Source: Flammula alnicola | Lineage: Eukaryota; Basidiomycota; Agaricomycetes; Agaricales; Strophariaceae | NCBI GenBank assembly: GCA_015499995.1 | Contig: JADNRV010000109.1 | Location: 1-64,000, forward strand | DNA length: 64,000 nt | Direction of reading: 5' to 3' | Part shown: positions 56,381-64,000 of the stretch, in pieces | Layout of the letters: each line of letters starts with the position of its first letter | How positions within the stretch are numbered: the stretch's first letter is position 1 | Notes under the pieces: generated by a model | The model's input: only the letters and a program-made list of their open reading frames with translations | The model's database searches: none | What the model was told of the DNA's origin: nothing | Position numbers and translations under genes: made by a program

Positions 56381-56891
56381 ATAAATAAAAAGATAACACG
56401 TGGCGGGTATCTCGAGGAGAGGAGAAACCTTCGACGAATGCCGACTCACTTCCACCTGAAGATCTCGTATCTAGATGCTTTCTAAATAATGCCCTTTCAA
56501 TTGTCGCATATCTTGTTTCATGTATTTCTAGTCTTGATGTCTTTCGACGGCGTATATGATGATTTCAATGTAATTCAATCTACTGTAAGTTTCCTGCAAT
56601 TTTAAAGACGAGAATACACTATATACAAGTGACCTAGAACAACACTGCCCATGGCCTAGATCACTGAGAGCAACTACAAAGCAACTACAAAGCGACAAAC
56701 TAACTGTACTGTATCATCCCAGAGATTATTCACTACCAAGACACTGAGGATGTCGACAACAAATCCTCTTCCGAATAATAAGGGACCCAGGTAAAAGACA
56801 TATCAACAACGGCGGGGTCAGAATTATGTAGATAGAAGGATAGGTAGAAGGTTGGAAGAGGTAAAATCCATAGTCAGGCACTGGGGCAGAG
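56381..56891. other. Intergenic, no gene seen
   Basis: AT-rich 3' flanks of the convergent PH-domain remnant and the minus-strand transcription factor. No feature was recognised. Confidence 0.4.
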
Positions 56892-58290
56892 TCATACAGG
56901 CGGAGTAGAAACAGTCGGATTACTGGCCGCCGCACTGTCCGAGACTAGAAGACTTGCCCCCGGCTCTTTGTCAACGCCGTCAGAAGGGTCGGAGACTTTC
57001 TTCTTCCTCATGCCTCGTCGACTTTTCGATGGAAATTCGCAACGAAGCGAGCGTCTTTGGCATTGACTAACAAAATTCACCAAAAAAAATGTCAATGACC
57101 AGAATTTTCCCAATGGATAGATGCAATGATATACTCACTTGCAGGTTTTATCCGTGCTGCCGGGCAAAGGCGGACCACAAGCAATTTTGCGGCCGCGACA
57201 GAATAAACACGCCAGGGGTGGCTTCTTCTCGAGTTGGCGTTTGCTGGGAAGTGGGCTCAGTCGCGTCGTGCTGGAATGGGAATCTACCCATGACATCCCG
57301 CGGATAGTAACTTTGTCTGAATGCGAAGGAAGATGGGATAGCGAGCGAGCGTGTCGGTGGTTGTAGTCGTGCTGACGGGCGCGGCCTGGGCGCGAGGGAG
57401 AGGCCCTATTCGGGTCAGTGTCCGAGGGTAGAGAATGGTGCTCGGTACCATGTAATTGACGCGGAGATGGCATGTTTGTGGGACGATGCAATGGGTGATG
57501 GGTTTCGTGGCTTGGTCCGGCAACGCGAGCAACAATACTCCCTGGGAACTCGTCGATTTCACTCCTGGGAGAACCTGCGGGATCTGATGGTGTATCTGGA
57601 GGAGGGGAAAAAAGGCCATTGGGAGAATATACGTCCACAGGAGACTCGACCAGATTATGAGAGCTCGGGGATGAACGAATTCGATGCAGGTCCAGGTGTG
57701 CATGCTGGGTATGTGGGTGATCATGGTGAGTTCCGCGATGAGCCTCTAATTGCTCGCGAGGGATCAGCTGTCCTGGAATATAGTATGCGTATTCGAGGGG
57801 TGGGGTTGAAATGGGTAGGATACCCGAGTTATGAGGTTCGGGATAGGATGTACGACCAGCCTACAACATGAACGTGAGATAAGATGGCTGCAGGGTGTAG
57901 AAAAGTTGGGTCAGAGCTTACTGGGGTAGAATACTGGCGGCTAGTGGCCTTTGGTTGATTTGTCGTAGGTACGTTGTGGTTGTCGGGCATACAACATGAA
58001 CTTGGTTGTTGAACGGGGGATAGAACATCGTAATCACAATGTAATGAATTGGCTGGGTGGGGTATATATGGACTGGCTACATGGTGAGGGGAAAGGATCA
58101 GATATTCTCCTCCTCCTAGCGCAAGATAGCCGCAATCGCTCGCAGCATCATTGGCATATGACTCGGACAGCGCTTCCACCTGGAAATCGTACTTTGCTTG
58201 AGGGAAATGGGCGAAGAAGAGGGCGTCCATGTCGCGGACGGTCTCTTCGAATCCAGAAAGTTGTTGTGAAGGAGGATAGTATGAAGACAT
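56892..58290 (-). CDS. Zn(II)2Cys6 transcription factor, C-terminal zinc cluster
   Basis: Three exons: 58290-57922, 57860-57139 and 57066-56892, with GTAAGC and GTGAGT donors and TAG acceptors, giving 421 residues in frame. It starts MSSYYPPSQQLSGFEETVRD, with FFAHFPQAKYDFQVEALSES. The middle is His/Pro/Ser-rich. The zinc cluster is near the end, split by the last intron: ACLFCRGRKIAC, GPPLPGSTDKTC, NQCQRRSLRCEF (C-x2-C-x6-C-x11-C-x2-C-x6-C), followed by a basic KSRRGMRKKK. It belongs to the GAL4-type DNA-binding regulators of fungi. It faces the other zinc-cluster gene with the PH remnant between. Appears intact; target unknown. Confidence 0.85.
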
Positions 58291-58912
58291 GACTATGATG
58301 AGAAAAGGAAGAGGGGCATCGTTGAGTGGGACGGACAACCCTGACAGCAAAGTGGATGTCAGTGAAAAACGTTTTCAATCCTTTCCATATTCGAATACTT
58401 GCGGTCTCAGTGCGGCCTCTCAAGATTATCTAATCAATGAAATCAGAATCCACGTTGTATTGGCGTGTATCGATATATCACTCGCTCTCCAGCGATTTTC
58501 GCGGAGAACACAAACATACATTCAGCAACTATCGAATAATAACCTATAGATGTGTACCCGAAGAGCCATAGTTGTAGAAATAAATCGGCGTTTCGAGGAA
58601 CCCATATCGGCTCTTCTTGTTCTTCTCCTGTCGTGTAACCTTCTAGATCTCCCTCACTACTAGGGGCTGCCCATTCGTCCTGGACAATATTCGCATGGAG
58701 AATGGGGACGATGACTTTAAGGATGTGGGTAACTCACCCAAGAAGCGCATCTCGACCCCCCACTGCTATCACTGAGCAGGCATAGTTGTGAGGCAGCAGC
58801 ATGGCTGCTACCATATCGCCGCAGGTGATGCGGGTGGTCAGTCGCCGGGCTGGTGGAAGAGAAGGTTTGACCCGGCCGGTCAAGACAAGCGGCACTCGGA
58901 TTGCAAAATCAG
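58291..58912. other. Upstream region of the minus-strand transcription factor
   Basis: Promoter side of the zinc-cluster gene; no gene seen. A minus-strand stretch around 58740-58900 (LVLTGRVKPSLPPARRLTTR) is open but not recognised. Confidence 0.35.
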
Positions 58913-59401
58913 GCCTATTCCCTGCGGGGTATCTGCTAGACTCTGAATCCGAGTTGCTTTCATTCCGCGCCGGGAAGACCTTACGTCACACGTCGGAAGT
59001 CTGAAGCGCCAGGCCTATGCCCTGCGAGGCATCTGCGAGGCGTCGAGATCTCCCAATACAGACATTTAAAACTGCAGAAAAGGGGATTTGAAATAGTAGA
59101 AGGAGTTTACAGCTCACCTGTCGAGGGCGGCATTGCCGTTTGGGAGACCGCTTGGGATGATAGAGGCAAAATTTTGCTGGGAGGGGAATAGGCGGCGTTC
59201 GCATTAGACACTAGAAGCGAAGCTCCTAATGCTATGGTCGAAATTTTGAAGAGAATTGGGGGACGTAGACGCTAGAAGCGAAGCTCCTGGTGCCATGGTC
59301 AAATTTTGAGGCTTGAAGGGAAAGTGAGATGCAGAGAGAGAGGGCGCGTCAAGTTCAAGTTCTGTTGTTGATCCCAGTCACCTGACAGACACGATCACAT
59401 G
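58913..59401. repeat. Diverged direct repeat, left copy
   Basis: Shares ordered blocks with 63160-63573: CCTATTCCCTGCRGGGTATC followed by TGCTAGA; GAAGCGCCAGGC...ATCTGCGAGGCG; AGCGAAGCTCCT...GGTC-AAATTT; and TGTTGATC-CAGTCACCTGA. Within it, a ~60-bp unit (CTAGAAGCGAAGCTCCT...) is tandemly doubled at 59211 and 59272. The right copy covers the 5' end of the TET/JBP gene, so this may be a 5' scrap of a second such gene or a duplicated regulatory region. Confidence 0.6.
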
Positions 59402-59595
59402 CAAAACGCGCAAGACGTATTACTAAAACTATTAATAGCTCCACCGCACCAAGTTATGCAGCCTGATGCTCGTGGAACGTCAGGTAATTAATAACCTTGA
59501 ACTCTCGTGTAATATCAGAGTGATTCGTGAGACCGTTTAGATTATTATTAACGCTGTATAGACAAAGGCAAAAGTAGTCTAAGAATAAATAAGCT

Positions 59596-61090
59596 TTGAA
59601 CTGTAATGGACTCGAAATGATTCTAACAGCTCACAACCGTTGTTTGGCAGAGCTATATGACTTGTTTGCGGGAAAGACTGTAATGAACAAGGATGACATT
59701 GAGGACGATGACGATGATGACTGCGAGAATAAAGCGAAGGCTGAGAAGGCAAGGCCGAAGAAGAGAAAAGCGAGCTCGAACTTGAAGAAGGAAAAGAAAA
59801 ATACAAAGAAAGCCGAAGAGGTGGCTCAACAAAACGAAGATGCCGACGATCCTGAGGCATTGGTCAACGGAGGAATTGCAGAGCCTCATGAACCCACCAC
59901 CCCCTCATCCGAGCCCATGTCCTCCTACTCTTTGGCTGGTGGCGCAACCGCCTCAGACCACCCCACTGAACTCGACAACGACAACGATATCTCAATGAGA
60001 AGCACTACCTCTAGTAATTTGTCATTTAATGGTAAGTGTAGCCGTCAGCTTATTACGAAACACCTTGTTTAATTCAATTTCTGAAGAGAATCGAGCAACG
60101 TCTCCAGAGGAAGATTTGCCACCGCCTCCCGCGTATCGTAAGCATTATTCACATCTGTTATGAATTTGTGTTTACCGCCACTTTCTGAAGCCCGCCGATC
60201 CGAATTTATCATACCCCGTGAGTGTTGTTCAAGATAACATAACATTAACTAAGTAGGGCACGGCGCAGAAACACCCAAGAGCGAACAAACTCGAAAGCGG
60301 CCAAGGGGGAATTCCGTATCTCCCAGTGATCTTCGGCGCTCACGCTCCTCTCCCGGCGCAGTGCAAAAAGAGTTTATTTCACTCTTCCCAAACCCATCCC
60401 CTCCAAGGAACAGGCGCATGTATGATTCGCCAGCTCTGCAGTCACCTACAGGCTCTCTCTTTACACCTCCAACTCGAAAAGATCGTGGCCACCCCCCCTT
60501 CCGCCGCCTTCCAAACCTTCTATGGCAGCAAAGGCATCGACTAAGGGGCTGCAGGCATCTACTAAACCCAATCCGTCATCTCGCATGGCTCAGCAGCAAT
60601 CAGGCCCACGCCAATTACCACCTTCACATGCTCGGCACCCACAGGCCCCGCCGCCTTCGCAGCCGGGTTCGTCTCATCGGCCTCGTCTATCTCATCAGCC
60701 ACGTTCGTCTCAACAGGCTGAAAGCTCTTTAATTGGCACGGTTTTCATTCAACGCTTGTTGTCATTCATCTTATATTCATCGTAAACAGGTGCGAAGGAT
60801 GCTATGCATCTCAGTCGTCCATCTCAGCCAACGAGTTTGCAGCCGGCGTCATCTCGAAAGTTCTTTCAACCGCATGCTCGCACTCTGTCTGAGTTCAATG
60901 CGCCCCTACCATCCCAGCCACTAAGCCATCCTCCGAGTACGTTCGCGTTATTGCCTTATCAATCTCACTCGCGATTTTTTTAGTGAGGTTTGGACTTTCC
61001 TCTAATACGGCAAACCGCAACGGATCTCCCCCTCCTCTCACCGCTGCAATTCGCCCGAGTCAAGGGTCTCGCAAAAATTTGAAGAGGGGA
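59596..61090 (+). CDS. Hypothetical acidic/basic low-complexity protein
   Basis: Exon 1 from 59596 begins MNCNGLEMILTAHNRCLAEL. It has an Asp run (DDIEDDDDDDCENK), a Lys-rich coil (KARPKKRKASSNLKKEKKNT) and a Ser/Thr-rich end (SMRSTTSSNLSFN). A GTAAGT intron joins to ENRATSPEEDLPPPPAY. A later exon reads AETPKSEQTRKRPRGNSVSP, FISLFPNPSPPRNRRM, PTGSLFTPPTRKD. At a run of C near 60490-60500 the coding-like frame changes to PPSKPSMAAKASTKGLQAST and Gln/Pro/Ser repeats. A single-base slip in the C run probably breaks the gene. Nothing recognised; disorder-rich throughout. Confidence 0.4.
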
Positions 61091-61448
61091 AACTGACTTG
61101 GCACCACGTTTGGGGTTGAAGGAAGGGCGGTAATAATCCTATGCCATATAGGCCATGCCTGTTATTTTTTACGACTCAATTTTTACTTCATATTTGCTTT
61201 CGGACATCGCAATCACTATACACGTTTTTCTTACCGCCATTTTTGTGAACAAAGCTATGAGAGAACGTTGATGTCGCCTTTGAACGGCTGGATGGCGTGA
61301 GGGTTATTTTACCTTGGCTTCTCAAACAAACCAAAACCCCCTCAGGGCAATGGGCACAGGCCTTAATTTCCACGGCATTTGGCATTAAGAGACGGGCAGC
61401 GCGGATTATATTGTCAAAAAAAAAAAGGAGGGCGTTACAGGAGGGCCC
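61091..61448. other. Intergenic between convergent genes
   Basis: No gene seen. Contains an 11-A run near 61415, just past the stop of the minus-strand dioxygenase gene. Confidence 0.4.
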
Positions 61449-63290
61449 TTACAGGCTATCATCCGCGGCTTCGGCGACCTCCGGCTTCATGCGTTTGAGC
61501 TCCGGAAAAGTGGTGTACAAAGCAAGCCCGAAATCAAGCTGCTCAGACAGCTCCTTTTTCACAGCGGCCCATTTTTCATCACTAAATCCCTTCTTGAAAT
61601 CGGCCACGGTCTTGAACTCGTTGTCATTCCAACGAAAAATCCCACCCGCGCTGTACTGAGTGAAGGAATAGCGAGTTTCATGTGATCGAATAGGCACGTT
61701 TGAGTGGCTGATGACGGCGGACGGAATGAGAATGGATGTGCCTGGAGGGAATTCGATGACGATGCCGAGATCCCAGAGGACGAGGTGTCCACCTTTGGTA
61801 GGATCAAACTGCCCAAGGGCGGTGATACAGCACCACCCGAAGGCCAGGTTGTTGAAGTCGGCATGCTTGTAGCAAACCGTCTGCGGGCCAAAGTTAAACG
61901 ATGTCGCCGCCCATGGTGTGTTGGGAAAGTTTCGTCGCAGCTCTTCCTCCCATGGGTGTTCGTGGGTGTTCGCGGCGCGCCGCCTCTGATCCTCGTCGAT
62001 AAGCTTGGATAGCTGGCTATTGTGATACTCATAAAGGCGGGGCGCCACCTCGGAGAAAGCACCTGTGCAAGGGTGAGGATGTAGCCGCATGGTAAAAAAA
62101 AACTAAACGCGTACGGGATGTGAAGCCGGATATCCGCTCGAACGCCTTGTTTTTCAACAGCTCGTCCAGAATAGGCTTGTTATCCGCCGTTTGCTTCAGA
62201 ACCTTGGGGTGTTTTTGGCCTCCTCCGTGAGATATGCCCACTCTCATGGCCGGAAAGCATCCTCGGCGGTGTATGTTGTCACCCTTCTTGAGATCAAGCC
62301 GGCCACGCGCCTCTTCAAGAGCTTCCGCAGCCTCACGGTGTACGTCCGCCCAAGTGGCGTCGTTCGCCGGCAGGCTAACGCCAACGCCGATGACGCGGCT
62401 GCTCGAGTCGACGAATACCACACGGTGTCTAGGGCAGCTTGTCAGAAAGTTGCGGAAGAACGGCAGTTTTATCCACGTACTTGCCATTCCATGCCCTTAG
62501 CTCGAACCCGTATCGCGAATGTGGCCCGACAAGCTCAGACAGCTCGAACGTTTTGGGCGGATCGTCTCTACGCTGCCCCACATAGCCGGTCGTTGCTATC
62601 GAACTGCCGGCTGCGTCAAAGCTTGAGGGGATCTGAGACGTGCCCTGAGCGTGTTTACCGGTGAGTTTGTCGAAAGGCCGCGGCTCAGAGGTAAGCTTCT
62701 GCTTTTTTTTGTGCTGCTTCGACTGTTGCTTATTCCTCTTTTTGCGCCTATCCGCCCTGCTTAGAGGCTCAGCAACCACCGGAGGGGGCGCCGGAGATGG
62801 AGGGGATTCATAGACACCGGCGGCGGGGCTATGAGGAATGGACGCAGCGTTCGGGAAAGGAGAGAGGGGTCTTGAGTGGGCGGCATCCGGAGTTGGGGAC
62901 CCAGAGCGTGACGACGCCGGAGAGGGCGTTAAGGAAGCTAGCGGGGAATCAAAGGGGTCGCCTGGGCTGCGCCCCCAGATTTCGAACAGGTTATCCACGA
63001 GGCTAAAGCGAGGGTTTGCTGGGTATACGGCCGATACGGTCTCTTCTGGAAACAGTGTAATCAGTAAAGGTGGGGTGAGTGAGGAACGAGTTTTGATAAG
63101 ACGCCGGTAGACGGCATACACTGGCTGAGCTCGACGCAGTAGGCAGGCCATAGATCATGCCTATTCCCTGCAGGGTATCTGCTAGATCCTGAATCCAGGC
63201 TGCCATGCCGGCTGGTCCATCCACATCGAAGATCGAAGCGCCAGGCATATTCCTGCCAGGTATCTGCGAGGCGCATACGACTTCGGCCAT
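61449..63290 (-). CDS. TET/JBP-family 2-oxoglutarate/Fe(II) dioxygenase
   Basis: Exons 63290-63122 (start tentative), 63045-62481, 62428-62115 and 62062-61449 keep frame and give about 553 residues. The N-terminal half is disordered (SPTPDAAHSRPLSPFPN) with a Lys-rich block (RADRRKKRNKQQSKQHKKKQ). The catalytic double-stranded beta-helix is in the last exon: FGPQTVCYKHADFNNLAFGW with the Fe-binding HAD (H-x-D), LGQFDPTKGGHLVLWDL, IEFPPGTSILIPSAVISHSN with the distal His, then ETRYSFTQYSAGGIFRW with the 2-oxoglutarate-binding Arg. These blocks match the mushroom TET/JBP-type family, whose relatives oxidise 5-methylcytosine or thymine in DNA. All iron and co-substrate ligands are present. Base specificity cannot be read from the sequence. 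Ends EVAEAADDSL. Confidence 0.7.
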
Positions 63291-63573
63291 ATATGTCCTA
63301 ACAGCCAGGGAAAGAAGATAGGCGAGCCGTACTTCTCACCTGCGGAAGGCAGCATGTTGCCCAAAAAGTCGAAGGGGCAGCAGGCTGGGAGGGCAATACA
63401 GCAGACGCCAGTCGCGAAGCAACCGACGCTGGCAATGTTGAATACAATAGGAGCGAAGCTCCTATTGCCGTGGTCCGAAATTTGAGCTTGATTTGAAGGT
63501 ACGTAGACAAAGGCAATCGGTTGAGTTGAGGCCTGTTGATCTCAGTCACCTGATAATCAACGCGGTCATATGC
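63160..63573. repeat. Diverged direct repeat, right copy
   Basis: Counterpart of 58913-59401, in the same orientation and overlapping the first exon and upstream region of the dioxygenase gene. The two copies bracket about 4.2 kb that holds the acidic hypothetical gene and the dioxygenase. Confidence 0.6.
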
Positions 63574-63740
63574 TCACGCGACCAAAAGTCCGCACGTGGT
63601 ACGTCCGCGTCATTGATCGTAGAGAGAGCGACCTCTTGTATTTATTTCGTCCCGTATTTTGAGGTCGGCAATAATTAGCATTGGGACGTTGGAGATCGTC
63701 TTCGTACTCGGTGCAGTGAGTGGTTTGGGTCAAAGCGCGT

Positions 63741-64000
63741 CCTTGACGCGAAGCACCAAGGAGTGAAGTAAAGAAATACAAAGAATGGGACACGACGATC
63801 CCAGAAAATAAGCAAAAATCACTTCCTGGGCGTCAAGCACCGAGGAGTTGAAAGGACGAATAATTTCAGTGGGTTACGGCGTGCCCCAACGATTGCGAGG
63901 AATGAAGATAACTACAAAAAACATTAGACGAAATATGAGACACAGAAAATGTGCATGAAAACGCTTCCTCGGCGTCAAGCACCAAGGAGCTGAAAGAACA
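63741..64000. repeat. Three spaced copies of a ~35-bp motif at the window end
   Basis: CTTCCTSGGCGTCAAGCACC followed by RAGGAGYTGAAAG occurs at 63822-63856 and 63964-64000, with a more diverged copy at 63741-63775 (CCTTGACGCGAAGCACCAAG). Spacing is 80-140 bp. The rest of 63574-64000 shows no gene. Confidence 0.5.

Noticed and set aside
1..64000. CRISPR array or bacterial operon structure
   Set aside because: Repeats here are irregular or transposon-linked, and genes have spliceosomal introns; the DNA is fungal.

Overview
The window reads as nuclear DNA of a filamentous basidiomycete, most likely an Agaricomycete. Coding regions are cut by many 45-65 nt GT-AG introns. The mobile elements (KDZ transposase with its cysteine cluster, a TET/JBP-type dioxygenase, an OrsD-type zinc-finger protein) are typical of that group. 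It is repeat-rich, with only a few ordinary genes.

Region 1 (1-14.1 kb) is a pile-up of Ty3/gypsy LTR retrotransposon parts. After the end of an integrase (1-689) come four copies of one cassette. Each is an intron-containing gene on the strand opposite to the retrotransposon (AS1, AS2, AS3, AS4), then a small perfect or near-perfect hairpin, then a G-rich polypurine tract. In two copies a ~1.4 kb LTR starting TGATAGGG clearly follows; in the other two the LTR is decayed or only inferred. Two LTRs face each other as ~1.45 kb inverted arms (8002-9452 and 12675-14125).

Region 2 (14.1-27.1 kb) holds a gene cut by the last LTR, a block of GGGANTCCC palindromes ending at a Helitron-like 3' end, an apparently intact KDZ transposase gene (16229-19892, minus), an integrase-core-like gene with a stop (20849-22147, minus), and an acidic-protein gene split by a 0.93 kb terminal-inverted-repeat element (22983-27098, plus). 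Region 3 (27.1-40.7 kb) has an LTR-like block, a gag scrap, a Ty1/copia polyprotein with two stops and a damaged integrase, and a 4.4 kb hAT element with terminal repeats, weak target duplication and an internally deleted transposase.

Region 4 (40.7-64 kb) mixes host-like genes and fragments: a GTP cyclohydrolase-type (URC1) scrap, a large OrsD-like zinc-finger gene lacking a helicase half, a long gene-poor stretch (45.7-50.7 kb), a hypothetical acidic protein, a WD-repeat (BCAS3-like) fragment, two divergent Zn(II)2Cys6 transcription factors (53.5-54.9 plus; 56.9-58.3 minus), a PH-domain gene remnant, an acidic/basic hypothetical, and a TET/JBP-family 2-oxoglutarate dioxygenase gene (61.4-63.3, minus) bracketed by diverged direct repeats. 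The TET/JBP gene and the KDZ transposase belong to two families reported to expand together in mushroom genomes. Several elements carry TGA stops where tryptophan is expected, which fits decay by C-to-T change.
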